A DNA stretch of 64,000 nucleotides from Metaphire vulgaris. Taxonomy: Eukaryota > Annelida > Clitellata > Crassiclitellata > Megascolecidae. Where the stretch lies: contig CM030865.1 of the NCBI GenBank assembly GCA_018105865.1, forward strand, positions 9,762,513-9,826,512. The letters run 5' to 3'. The notes below the pieces were generated by a model. It was not told the origin of the DNA. It ran no database searches and saw only the letters and a program-made list of their open reading frames with translations. A program made the translations under genes and the position numbers. Shown piece after piece: positions 1-11,700 of the stretch; within the stretch, counting starts at the first letter, position 1, and each line of letters starts with the position of its first letter.

Positions 1-219
1 GTGGCTTATTATCTCTTTCATTTTAAAATTCCATTCATTGCATAAATTCACTCAATCCGCTGTTTAAACTGTCAGAGATCTTTGTATTTTGGCGCGATAG
101 GAGGCAGATGAAGTCCAGTATGAAAGTTACACTCGTATCGAACATGTCATTACCGGATACTGGTTGCACGCTCTCAGAGGTAGGCGGGTGTTCAGTCTAA
201 ATAAATCTCTAATAGACAT

Positions 220-471
220 GGCACATACATACATACTGGGTACATACATACTGGGTACATACATACATACAGACAGTACATACATACGTACATACACACG
301 TACATACATACGTACATACATAATTACATACATATATACATACGTACATACATAATTACATACATATATACATACGTATATATATACGTAGGTACATACA
401 CACATACATACATACGTACATACATACATACATACATACATACATACATACATACATACATACATACACAC
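220..471. repeat. TACA tetranucleotide microsatellite with TACGTA/TATA variants
   Basis: Long run of CATA/TACA units. Open frames across it (repeated MYVC on the minus strand) are artefacts of the repeat. A shorter counterpart lies at 3090-3165 in the second tandem copy. Confidence 0.95.
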
Positions 472-893
472 TCATGCATACGGTCATGCTTGCTGGCATG
501 CACAAACATGGGCACATTAATTTGTCTCTGTAAACTGTATAGTTGTCTAAATTCTGCGGCCTTCAAAGGAATTCCTCTGACCTGAGAGGGATCAGATATG
601 ATTGCTGCAATAGAAGTGAAGAAATCTGTTGTTCGAAGTGCCACTTGCATTATTTCGATGAGTGGATCCATTCATGATCTTTGAAGGCAAGCGGTTATAT
701 GACGTTAATTTAAAACGATACGAAAACTGCAAATTGCAGATTGAAGCACTTCTCGTAACCTCAGAAGTGCGGTTTTATGCTGGCAAACCCTATTCGGTGT
801 CAATTGGGGAGAAATCCAGGGTTCTTGATATCATCAAATGAGAGGATAAGGGATGAGGTTTTTTGCCTGATTCTGGCGTTTAAATATTGTTTA

Positions 894-954
894 TTAACCC
901 TTTAACTGGGACCCCGGATATATCCATCCATTTTGAGTTAACAGTGAAGGGTTA
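894..954. mobile_element. Palindromic TTAA-flanked MITE (piggyBac-like), copy 1, degraded
   Basis: Starts TTAACCCTTTAACTGGG, followed by the shared GGATATATCCATCCATTTT core; the right arm has decayed. Same family as 15849-15932. Confidence 0.6.
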
Positions 955-967
955 CATGATAACATAG

Positions 968-1100
968 GGTGCACGTGGAGCAGTGGTTAGCACACTGGTC
1001 TGCCAATCTTGAGGTCCGTGGTTCAACTCACGGCCGCGGCAGAATCTTTTCGGTTGTTTCTGCCCCAAGCGCCCCCAGTCGACTCAGCTGCGAATGAGTA
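968..1100 (+). repeat. tRNA-derived SINE head
   Basis: Contains an A-box-like AGTGGTTAGCACACTGG and a B-box-like GTGGTTCAACTC in tRNA spacing, followed by a conserved tail. It is also present at 3685-3824 in the second tandem copy, so these are duplicates of one insertion rather than two. It is not a functional tRNA gene because the arms do not pair well. Confidence 0.65.
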
Positions 1101-1515
1101 CATCGGGTGTTAACTCGGTGGAAGGAAAGGCGGTGAGGAAAAGGCTGGCAATTGCTCTCATTCAGCCGTTGCTATGTAAACTGAAGGCGCTAACCCTTCG
1201 GTTCTCCGTACAGGCCTGGAGCCTATGGAGTGTACCTTTAGATGATAACATTGATTTTTGCCCATTAGACTTGTTAGATTTTCTGTTTCATGCAGAATTA
1301 AGGTTCTCTGAAATCTGTTGTTTCCCAAAGCACAGCTCTGCCCTGACATGTTTTGTTTTTAGTTTTTAGTCTTTGCAATAATTCTAGACTCCTCTTTCAC
1401 TACGAACGCCACTGAAACCTTGTCGGAGTTGCTATGGCAACGTGGTTCCGAAGTATCAGATCAAAGTCTTATTGCATTTTGTTTAGTTAATTTTAATTAA
1501 GTACTGTCTCATTGG

Positions 1516-2334
1516 GAAGACTGAAATACTCTGGTTCAGCTCACCGAGAAGGACCCATCTATTAAGCCAAACCCCACTCTCCATTGCAGGCGCGATGGTA
1601 GCACCGACAACTCAATTGCGGCTACTTGGAGTCGTCTTGGATCAGAAACTCACCCTGGAGAGTCATGTGCATAATATAACAAGAGTATGCTATTTTCACC
1701 TACGGAAAATCAAACAGATCAGACGCTATCTGCCGACAGACGTAGTGATCCTATTGGTGCTTACATTAATTCTGACACGAATCGATTATTGTAATAGCGT
1801 CCTATATGGACTGCCAGAAAATCGACTGCGAGGTCTACAGTCAATTGTGAACACATCTGTGAGACTAATTTTTGGTGCGAGATGGTGCGATCATATCACT
1901 CCTTACCTAAGAGATAAATTGCACTGGCTACGAGTTCCTGAACGCATAATATACAAGAGATGTCTGATAACGTTCAGAGCTATAAATGATCAAACCTGTC
2001 CTGATTATCTGGCTACACTGATTCGAAGACACACTACGCCGGCCAGTAACCGACAGCTTCGCTCCAGTAACAAGGTCTCCCTAATCATCCCACCACCTTC
2101 GCAAACAACGATTCTAGGTGAAAGATCAGTCACCAGAGGGAACCCACTTCTGTGGAATTCCCTCCCGGACTTCGTCACTAATTCGAAATCTATCGATCAG
2201 TTCAAGAAAAATCTCAAGACACACTTGTTTAGTACGTCGTATGATGGCTAACTCTTTATTGTAAAGCACTCTTGATTTAGGCGTATGCCTTGTTATAGGG
2301 CTCTATAAATTATCAGATAATAATAATAATAATA
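1516..2334 (+). mobile_element. 5'-truncated non-LTR retrotransposon (LINE), end of reverse transcriptase ORF and 3' tail
   Basis: An open frame from 1517 to the stop at 2249-2251 gives the C-terminal part of a LINE ORF2: KTEILWFSSP, then LGVVLDQKLTLESHV, RIDYCNSVLYGLP, and the conserved end WNSLPDFV..LKTHLFSTSYD. This resembles the CR1/L2/Jockey group; I cannot place the clade. The 3' end is followed by an (AAT)n tail. Comparison with the second tandem copy, which lacks the LINE, places the insertion in CTCATTGG, with a short duplication (ATTGG) on the far side. The catalytic YxDD part is missing, so the copy is dead. Confidence 0.85.
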
Positions 2335-2448
2335 ATTGGCATCTACGTTGGAGGAGTGACTGTATCAGATCCGAATGAGGCATTAATAGAATTGTATGCA
2401 GCAAAGTTTTTTATTATTCGAAGACTGGAGGACAAGAAGACTTTAACA

Positions 2449-3043
2449 CAGGTTCCCAAACATTTTGGAACCGCGACCCACTTCAGCGGCTTTGTAAAGT
2501 GCCGTGACCCAGATTATAACATGCAATATTTTAAAAAATGCACTACGCCATCTGGCGAACGTTAGTTGAAAAGAATCTTCTGAGTTTTTAATAAATGGGA
2601 AAACAAAAGTTCTGATTCAAGTCGAATGAAAAATATGGCAAATATATTTGGGAAATTATTTATATATTTGCAAATAAGACAAAAGGAGAGAAATAGACGT
2701 TGAAAATTCTTGAAAATTATCTTTTTAAGATTTACCATGAACATACCCCTGTTACGCGTCTTAAAAATCATATGAATATTTCAAAATCGCTTAACCGCTA
2801 GGTTTAACGTGGGAACCCAAGAGATTTCCTATTGTTAGTGGAGTTTCGAAGCAAAATGGTTGGAATACGCATTCCTTGCGTTATTGCGAAATAAGATTAA
2901 TTAAGTACTATAGGCCATGGTCTTCCAAACTCCTTGGAACTGTGGGACTCATTTAAGCGGATTTGTAACATGCCCGACCCTGCAAACATATTGTCAACTA
3001 AAATTTGATAAAACACTATCATTTCAATATGAGCCGTATATAT
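2449..3043. mobile_element. hAT-type element, partial (cut by the tandem duplication breakpoint)
   Basis: Starts CAGGTTCCCAAACATTTTGG and matches 6115-6730 of the complete copy. The right terminal repeat is missing because the duplicated segment ends here. Confidence 0.75.
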
Positions 3044-3133
3044 ATATAGGCGGGTGTTCAGTCTAAATAAATCTCTAATAGACATGGCACATACATACAT
3101 ACCGGGTACATACATACCGGGTACATACATACA

Positions 3134-3165
<32 letters not shown>

Positions 3166-3590
3166 CACTCATGCATTTGGTCATGCTTGCTGGCATGCAC
3201 ACACATGGGCACATTAATTTGTCTCTGTGAACTGTACAGTTGTCTAAATTCTGTGGCCTTCAAAAGAATTCCTCTGACCTGAGAGGAATCAGATATGATT
3301 GCTGCGATAGAAGTGAAGAAATCTGTTGTTCAAAGTGCCACTTGCATTATTTCGATGAGTGGATCCATTCATGATCTTTGAAGGCAAGCGGTTATATGAC
3401 GTTAATTTAAGACGATACGAAAACTGCAGATTGCAGATTGAAGCACTTCTCGTAACCTCAGAAGTGCGGTTCTATGCTGGCAAACCCTATTCGGTGTCAA
3501 TTAGGGAGAAATCCAGTGTTCTTGATATAATCAAATGAGGGGATAAGGGATGAGGTTTTTTGCCTGATTCTGGCATTTAAATATTGTCTG

Positions 3591-3668
3591 TTAACCTTTT
3601 AACTGGGGACCCCGGATATATCCATCCATTTTACACCGAGTTACAGTTAAATACCCAGTGAATGGGTT
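3591..3668. mobile_element. TTAA palindromic MITE, copy 2
   Basis: Counterpart of 894-954 in the second tandem copy: TTAACCTTTTAACTGGG then CCGGATATATCCATCC and the reverse arm. Better preserved than copy 1. Confidence 0.6.
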
Positions 3669-3824
3669 ACATGATAACATAGGGTGCACGGTGGAGCAGT
3701 GGTTAGCACACTGGTCTGCCAATCTTGAGGTCCGTGGTTCAACTCCCGGCCGCGGCAGAATCTTTTCGGTTGTTTCTGCCCCAGCGCCCCCAGTCGACTC
3801 AGCTGTGAATGAGTACATTGGGTG

Positions 3825-5238
3825 TAGAGGAGTGCACGGTAATGGCTACCGCGGTTTCACAGCGGTAATCCGCGGATTTACCGCGGTAGCGGGATTGAAA
3901 TCTGTAATTTTGCCGAAATATTAATGGGGACGGAAAAGTTATGACGGTAGTACCGCGGTAGCGGAATCCAGACTGACGGTATTACCGCGGATGCGGTTTC
4001 AAAAATGCCGTAAATACCGCGGGAATGGGGACGATTAATCTCGCAATTCAATAATCATGCGTTCGGCCGATTTTAGCATAGCTACTAACCATATAGGCCT
4101 ACGCCTTTCAGTTTCGAATTAAAGGCCATTAAATTGAACTGTTAGGCCAGGCAAGTTTGGTTTTGAATCTTTTGATCACTCGACACCATTGTTAGTTCGC
4201 AGTTGGTAGAGACCATAAAGCCATTTGAGAACTTGAGGGTAATTGATAAACACACCGGGGGGAGAATCATCAGAGCCGGTTTCAGCTTGTTGGGGAGCCT
4301 ATAGATGTACAGGACAACAAAAGATAATATAATTTAGAGGTGGGGCGGATTGCAGAGCACTTTGCACAGCTTTGTAATTTGAACGCCCAGTGCCCACTGC
4401 CAGTGCCCAGTCTCTCCTGTGCTGTGCCCACCAACCACCATCACTATTTACCTTAGTGCCTCTGGCTCAATCACCATCGATTCGGAGGTGGATTAAAAAC
4501 TCCACTTAGCTTAGGCCTACTATATAAATTAAACATTTTATAAAGTTACAGAAAAATGGACAAGAAAAGAGCCAATTCATTTTTCAACGTGTTGCTCACT
4601 GCTGGCAGAATGGCATTGGTAGTAAAACCGGGAATGTCCGTTATCTTTTGATTAGTTTCCGGTATACACGTTGAAAAATGAATTGGCTGACGCTATGGTT
4701 ATGATGTGCACTAAAGATATCAGGTTAGTAATAGTGTCCCAGTTTCATATATGATTATTGTAGGCCTATAGGTTAGAAGAAACTTTTGAAAAACTTTTGA
4801 AAAGCTTCTCGTGTTGGGTACTAACAGGGCGCGATTTGTAGGGGGAAGGGGGATTCCTCCCCACTGCCCAACTGCATCCCCCTACTGCTACATCTCCCCA
4901 CAACTACATATCCCCCCACTGCTACATTTCCCCAACAACTACGCCCCCAAGCTCGACAAATCCCCTCCTCCCACTGCACCAGGTCATAAAATCGCACACT
5001 GGGTACTAATAAATGAATAGTTGATATAAAACACCGCGGACGGGGACGGAGACCAAAATGCGGGTACGGGGACGGGGATGGGTTCCGAAATGCGGGGACG
5101 GGAATGGGGATGGGGACAGAGATTGGGGATGGGGTGGGGATGGATTTTTAAGTCAATGGGGACGGGGTGGGGATGGAGAAAAGCTTTGCGGGGACGGGAG
5201 GGGATGGAGATAACAGTCAGTCCCCGTGCACACCTCTA
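3825..5238. mobile_element. 1.4-kb non-autonomous hAT element with perfect 8-bp target duplication
   Basis: Ends are TAGAGGAGTGCACGG and CCGTGCACACCTCTA, inverted repeats with one mismatch. ATTGGGTG flanks both sides (3817-3824 and 5239-5246), and the first tandem copy has the empty site (ATCGGGTG, 1100-1107). The interior holds CCGCGGTA-rich and GGGGACGGGGATGG-rich stretches and no transposase frame. An unrelated hAT-type MITE is nested at 4825-5001. Confidence 0.9.
4825..5001. mobile_element. Nested hAT-type MITE, family F
   Basis: Ends CAGGGCGCGATTTGT and AAAATCGCACACTG; the 8-bp duplication GGTACTAA is perfect on both sides (4817-4824 and 5002-5009). The interior is C-rich with repeated CCCACTGCTACAT. 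A second copy is at 54926-55101. Confidence 0.9.
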
Positions 5239-5457
5239 ATTGGGTGTTAACTCGGTGGAAGGAAAGGCGGTGAGGAAAAGGCTGGCAATTGCTCTCATTC
5301 AGCCGTTGCTATGTAAACTGAAGGCGCTAACCCTTCGGTTCTCCGTACAGGCCTGGAGCCTATGGAGTGTACCTTTAGATAATAACATTGATTTTTGCCC
5401 ATTAGATTTGTTAGATTTTCTGTTTCATGCAGAAATAAGGTTCTCTGAAATTTGTTG

Positions 5458-5638
5458 CAGGGATATTTCTAGGATTGTGAATTGAGGGGGTGTCGACCTC
5501 AAATTGGGGTGGGGGTGTCCGGAGCTAATTAGTATGCATTTTGTCTGCATACCATTGTCATATTATCAAATTTTGGGGGTGTCAACCTCAAATTGGGGAG
5601 GTGTTGGGGGGGATTAAGGGGATGTAAAAATATCCATG
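5458..5638 (-). mobile_element. hAT-type MITE, family A, copy 1
   Basis: Terminal repeats CAGGGATATTT / AAATATCCATG; 8-bp duplication ATTTGTTG at 5450-5457 and 5639-5646. The interior has two GGTGTCGACCTCAAATTGGGG-type arms. It is absent from the first tandem copy. Confidence 0.92.
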
Positions 5639-5784
5639 ATTTGTTGTTTCCCAAAGCACAGCTCTGCCCTCAGTGCCCTGACATGTTTTGTTTTTAGTTT
5701 TTGCAATAATTCTAGGCTCCTCTTTCACTACGAATGCCACTGAAACCTTGTCGGAGTTGCTATGGCAACGTGGTTCCGAAGTAT

Positions 5785-5952
5785 AGGGGTATCCAGTGTT
5801 TACCAACAAAGTCCGGTTGCTCCGCTCACTGGTGGACAGAAACCATAGACACCATTGTCGTCTATTAATAGACTCCAATGGCAGAAGCAGATTTCTTGCT
5901 GGTGGGCATAGATCAGTGACCATAGAGATTGTCCTGGATACTCCTATCAGAT
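5785..5952. mobile_element. Small inverted-repeat element with TA/TAT target
   Basis: Ends AGGGGTATCCAG and CTGGATACTCCT. The first tandem copy shows the uninterrupted site GAAGTATCAGATC near 1450, so the element inserted with a 2-3 bp (TA or TAT) duplication. Superfamily uncertain (Tc1/mariner or Harbinger size target). Confidence 0.7.
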
Positions 5953-6114
5953 CTAAGTCTTATTTCCTTTTGTTTATTTAATTTTAATTAAGTGCTGTCT
6001 CATCGGCCTTTACATTAGAGGAGTGACTGCATCAGATCTGAATGAGGCATTAATAGAATTGTATGCAGCAAAGTTTTTTGTTATTCAAAGACTCAGGACA
6101 AGAAGACATTAACA

Positions 6115-6900
6115 CAGGGTTTCCCAAACATTTTGGAACCGCGACCCACTTCAGCGGCTTTGTAAAGTGCCGCAACCGAAATTATAGCATGCAATATAAA
6201 ATAAAAAATGCATTACGCCATCTGGTGAACGTTAGTTGAAAAGAATCTTCTGAGTTTTGAAAAAATGGGAAAACAAAAGTTTTGATTCAATTCGAATGAA
6301 AAATATGGCAAATATATTTTGTAAAATTATTTATATTTTTGCAAATAAGACAAGGGGAGAGAAATAGATGCTGAAAATTCTTGAAATTTAACATTTTTAG
6401 ATTTACCAGGAACATACCTTTGTTACGCGTCTTAAAAATCCTATGAATATTGCAAAATCGCTAAACCGCTAGGTCTTGATCAGGATATTCCTACAGATTC
6501 CCTATTGTTAGTGGAGTTTCGTAGCAAAATGGTCGGAATATGCGTTCCTTGCGTTATTGCGAAATAAGATTAATTAAGTGCTTAATACTTATAGAATATA
6601 GACCATGGTTTTCCAAACTCCTTGGAACTGTACGACTCACTTGAGCGGATTTGTAACATGCTCCGACCCTGCAAACATATTGTCAACTAAAATTGGATAA
6701 AACGCTGATCATTTTAATATGAGTCGTATATGGAGGATGGCATGCATATAAATTTCTTAAAACCTAAGCCTATTTGCAACTTTCAAGGCTTGAAACATTG
6801 TGGTATTGGTTAGAAAATGTCACTTTTGAATCTAATTTCGCGTTCAGACTGAGCCCTGCGGCCCACTTTTGGGTTGCCACCTACAGTTTGGGAAACACTG
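6115..6900. mobile_element. Complete 786-bp non-autonomous hAT-type element
   Basis: Ends CAGGGTTTCCCAAAC and GTTTGGGAAACACTG; target duplication CATTAACA / CATTAAAA (8 bp, one mismatch). No coding capacity seen. Related pieces lie at 2449-3043, about 27340-27590 (minus) and 51466-52050 (minus). Confidence 0.85.
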
Positions 6901-6989
6901 CATTAAAAAGGCTATAATTTGAATAAAGGGTCAAATGGAATGCACTGATTTCACACAAGACAGATCCTTCTGAACCAATCTAAACCCAG

Positions 6990-7080
6990 TTATTATTATT
7001 ATTATTATTATTTTATTATTATTATTATTTATTATTATTATTATTTATTATTATTACTATTATTATTATTACTATTCAGA
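6990..7080. repeat. (ATT)n microsatellite
   Basis: Interrupted TTATTATTA array ending 25 bases before exon w1. Confidence 0.95.
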
Positions 7081-7105
7081 TTTAATGTTTAAAAATATTT
7101 TGTAG

Positions 7106-7200
7106 AGGAGGAATATCTTCGCAAACAGCTGAGGGAGGCACACGATGAAAGAGGAGATTCCATGAAAAGCCTGCGATGGGACGGAGCATCCCTTAGAAAG
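7106..7200 (+). CDS. Exon w1, IP3R-like channel
   Basis: Acceptor TTTTGTAG, donor GTAAAT. Two bases finish a codon from an unseen upstream exon, then EEYLRKQLREAHDERGD and SMKSLRWDGASLRK. The charged helical sequence would lie just before the first RIH-type domain. Ends in phase 0. Confidence 0.8.
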
Positions 7201-8689
7201 GTAAATTGATTGTTAATATTTTTAGGCAAATACCAGTTTATTTATTTATTTTATTTTTTATTTGTTTCTGACATTGACATTAGTTTATTTCAAAACCAGC
7301 ATCATATACAAATAAATATATATAATTATGCAAGAAACTTATAAGTTCAGCATCAAAACAAATTACATATTACATATAGTAAAATTACAGGTAAGTTTAC
7401 AGGTATATACAGGTTGATACAGTAAATTATGGTAATTTTAAGGCCATTTTAATCAGACTATTTTGTTTATATTCTAGCAGAAAATTCTTATATTGCATCA
7501 TGTTTGTTTTGTTCTGTTTTGATGCAACAGGATTGGAACCACTGCATAGAAGTTTGGTTTTGAATATGTGTATTAAATATGGCATTGGGCGATGGGCTAT
7601 ATATATATATATTTAGCACGTGAAACTGTCAAGAAAGCTCAATAAAATAATTAGCATATTCTAATTCATTTTCTGACCAATAGAGATGAACCATTGTGGA
7701 TACACAATGCATTATTACAGTTGGGCTAAAAATTCAGTTATCGGATTTGATTACAGCTTTAGAAATTCAATTCATGGGTAAGATTACAGGGTATAGAAAC
7801 ACTGTTTATAGGTAAGATTAGAGGTATAGAAATTCAATTTACACGTAAGATTACAGGCATAGAAATTCGAATTACAGGTAAGATTGCAGGTATAGAAATT
7901 CAATTTGCAGGTAAGATTACAGCTATGGAAATTCAATTTACAGGCATGATTGCAGCTATAGAAATTCAGTTCTCAGATTAGACTGTCAGTACTTGATCAA
8001 AATGTGGAGATATTTCCCGTTAGTTCAAATCTCCAACTTCTTTCTTCACAGATTTCGGCCAGCGGTGAGAAAATGTACCACGACGCATACACCATACAGA
8101 GCGTTGAAAGTCAGCATCTCCATTCATTCAACTACGTCACCGGAATGGTTCCGTTTCTTCTTAACCTCATTCGAGACGTGAGCTGCAGTCTACCGTTTTC
8201 TCCCTGATTTTGAGTCTTCTAGGCTGCTTGGAAATTCGCTGTTAGCATTTGCGATTGGTCCAATGAAATCCTCTATTTATTTTTTATTGGGATAATCACC
8301 TTACGGGATTTTTATCCCTTAGGCTATCCCTCACTCATTGTAATATACTATTATCCATCTCTATTTATCCTCTATTTATAAAGCGCCGCTTCATAATGCA
8401 CAGAAACATTTGGCCACTGCGCGAAAGAAATCCTACTGAAATTAGGAACCTGTCCAAATCCAGGATGACAGACTGAACAATTGTGAGGTGGTCCTAATGT
8501 TACCAAAGTTATTTTCATATTATTCTTGTCCTTTCTCTTTCTGCCAAAGCTGGTATTATTGTTTCCAATTTTTACTGATCTCTGGAATTGACCTGATTGC
8601 TTGCAGTACGGATTTGGAGTAGCCTTGATTGATAACTTTGTGTATTAAAGCTGGTGCTATATAAGTGCATCATCACCACCACCGCCACT

Positions 8690-8769
<80 letters not shown>

Positions 8770-11700
8770 TCCCAGTTAATGTTAATGCATGCGTTCAGCT
8801 ATTCTAACAAATATGCCATTTATTGGAGTAGACTGGCTGCATTTGCAATTGGTTATTAGCTGCTATGTTTTTCCAGTTGTATTTTGTATTCTTTGAGTCA
8901 GAAATCATATTTGACATTTATCAATTAAAAATTTAGCAAAATAACTTCACTTTAATAATTATTGCTTTTTTGACTCCCTGCTATTTGGAGACCAGGGATA
9001 TTTTTACACCCCCTAACACTCCCCCCAACACCCCAATTTGAGGTCGACACCTCCCAAAATTTGGTAATGTGACAATGGTATGCATACAAAATGCATACTA
9101 TTTAGGTCCGGGCACCCCCCTCCGAATTTGAGGTCGACATCTTCCCCCCCAAATTCACAATCCTAGAAATATCCCTGTTGGAGACAAATGCAAGGCTTTT
9201 GTTTTGTTTCAGCGTCAAGAGGGAAAAATCTTGAATGCCAAAAAGACGCACAAAGTAACGACGGTATGCAAAGACGAACCTTCACTCGCACTTCTTCAGT
9301 TTTCTTATTTTGCTAATCGTGACCTTGAGAGCATTATTGTCTGCCTCGGTGACTCTCTCTCTCAGTAGAAGTCAGTCGTGGAACAGTGGAAATGTTGTTC
9401 TACTGACCAGGGTTCAATACCACCCGGGCGGTCAGGGTTTTTCTCTGGCAGTCACATGTCTGCCTGCACAGAGTGGGAATTAATTAAGATGGTCTGTGTA
9501 ATGTATAGTTTCACTGTGCTCTGACATGCTAGACGCACAGTGTTTATTCTAGCCACCTTGACATTGGGGGGGGGGAGTTTGAAATGTTTTGGGGACAAGA
9601 TTTGTCTCTCCATGCTTTTGGGGATTTCCATCCCCCAAGCCAACATATACAATTTTTTTTGGGGGGAAATTTTAAAACTTTGGGGGTAATTTTACCCCAT
9701 CCCCCCAAAACAAGCCTAGAATAAACACTGCTAGATGCAATAGTGGCGATAGGCAGTGAAACTGTGGCAGCTGTGTAGCGAAAAGGGCCACTATAATAAA
9801 TGCCTGACAAAACAGCAGCACACAACTATCAAAGCACTTGTGAAAACCGGTTGGTCTCAGGAACACAGAACAATACAGAAAGGAATCGAGGATGAGAAAA
9901 GGTGCTGGAGAGAACAACTAATTCATAGGAATTTAGCTTTCACTATTTCACTAGAGCTAAGGAAGTTGACTTTGCCTTGCATTACGTTATTATAAGCTAT
10001 TTTTTTGCAACAGTGCAATTGTGGTGCACAGTGGCGGGTTCCAGGAATTCTCGATGGGGGGATGAAAAAAATTGTTTTGCAGTTGGTGGGGGGATGCAAA
10101 GTGAAGAATAAAAACAAGAAAAAAAGAGAAAAAGGTCATTGTTAGTAGTGTTTTGCTCACTAAATGTTAAGAAACCTTGCCAAAAAGGGCCAACAAGCAA
10201 GAAGAAGAAGGTCATTTGCAGTATTTTTCACTAAACTGTTTTAAAAACTCACCAGAAAATAGGTTGACAAGCAAAGAAAAGGTCATCCGGAACCCTGGTG
10301 GGGAGGGATGCATCCCCAGTCATCAACATGGTGGAACTGCCACTGGTGGAGCAGATTAAAGTATTGATTTTGAGTTTCATTGTTGGGAATCGAATGAATG
10401 TCTCTTTTCTTTGTACGATCAGGCCCTTGAAGAATTGCGAGGTTTTATGATGGTCTGTGGTGTGGCTACGAAGGAGAGGCAGAAGCTGATGCGAAATCTA
10501 CGAGTAGGTTTCAATTTTGCTCAGAATTTTATCAAGTTTCAATATGCTGCTGTCCAATTCATTTGAAAACGATTTCAGCGCTAATCAAATCAGTATTTCA
10601 AAATCCAGTATTCATCCTGACTGATGAGACAATGTAAATGATGAATGATTGTCAGCCTGACCATGACAATTATTGGTCAGGTCATGCATGACCTTGTAAC
10701 TGGGCTTTGATTTTCAGGGCACATAGAAAGATGGAGGTGATATTTAGTTATTTATTTATTGACAATTTATATAGCACAGTAGACAAGGCTAAGGCCTACA
10801 ACAAGAGCGCTTAACACAGTTAATATTTCTTTCAATGAGTAATTTGGTTAACTTTCTATGCAAACTACACCTACATGCATAGCTTTTGCTGGTGTTAAGG
10901 AGGCCCTCACAAGCTTTATCTTAGATCTTCTCCAGATTTGCATACAGGTTGGCAAGTGCGGTTTTTGAAGTTTAATTTCCCCCCACCCCCACCCACCCAG
11001 ACAGCAGCCCCACCTACACCACACCACTTGAATCATTTCTGTCACACATGTACTAGATTACCGTCTTTATATGACTAGTGATACACTCCTGCTGTTCATT
11101 GCGTTTGATGACACAACCTCTTCTGGACCAGACAACTTGTCTGCCGATTGATGCTAAGCAATAATACCATCTTTAATTCATCAGGAATGGAATTTCTTGA
11201 TCTAACACCACTTTATCTCGATGAATGCTGGGCTGGTCATTGAAGATTTTTGAAAATTTTAGAATCCTTACTAAGTCATCTGAACTTTATCTATTGAGTA
11301 AAATGGCGGACAATTGCTCGGATCTCAATGCCAATCTCATCTCTCATGCCAATCTTAACTCTCATACCAATGCTCATCTCTCATGCCAATGCTCATCTCT
11401 CATGCCAATGCTCATCTCAAGATGTCCATGTGAATAACCCAAATAAGGAAATTCTAGCTTTTCATGCCAATGTTCATCTCTCTTGTGAAATCTAAACTCT
11501 CATGCCATCTGCTCATCTCTTTTAGTATTGGAGGTTTATCTCTCATGCCAATGGTTGTGTCTCCTTCCCACATTCATCTGAAAATGAACCCGTGTTCATC
11601 TCTGAACTGACAGTTAGTTGCTAAAATTCTCTGAATGTTTTCCATGTTAATAACTTTTTATTACAATGTTTATCTCTCATGCCAATGTTCATCTCTCATG

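Larger units (their letters stand above)
180..3045 (+). repeat. Tandem duplication, copy 1
   Basis: This segment matches 3048-6745 in order: the block starting GGCGGGTGTTCAGTC, a TACA microsatellite, the AACTGGG/GGATATATCC palindrome, a tRNA-like SINE, and the start of a hAT-type element. Copy 1 stops inside that hAT-type element, whereas copy 2 carries it whole, so the duplication breakpoint lies within it. Copy 1 alone carries the LINE at 1516-2334. Confidence 0.8.
3048..6745 (+). repeat. Tandem duplication, copy 2
   Basis: Matches 180-3045, but interrupted by later insertions absent from copy 1: the 1.4-kb element at 3825-5238, the short element at 5458-5638 and a small element at about 5785-5952. 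It lacks the LINE of copy 1. Confidence 0.8.
1..7105. other. Repeat-filled region upstream of the first visible exon
   Basis: No host exon was recognised here. The stretch is a degenerate tandem duplication (about 180-3045 and 3048-6900) loaded with a SINE, a LINE fragment and inverted-repeat elements listed separately. Because exon w1 begins with two bases completing a codon from an earlier exon, this is most simply an intron of the channel gene. Confidence 0.6.

Noticed and set aside
127..671. Repeated MYVC frames on the minus strand
   Set aside because: Translations of the TACA microsatellite.
970..1045. tRNA gene
   Set aside because: Box-like motifs are present but the stems do not pair and the sequence is part of a longer repeated SINE; the same holds at 3690, 22930, 35380, 56800 and 63750.
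1595..2251. 218-residue open frame as a host gene
   Set aside because: It is the C-terminal part of a LINE reverse transcriptase protein, 5'-truncated, with an (AAT)n tail and an empty site in the second tandem copy.
8572..8859. Poly-His and poly-Met open frames
   Set aside because: Translations of the (ATC)n microsatellite.
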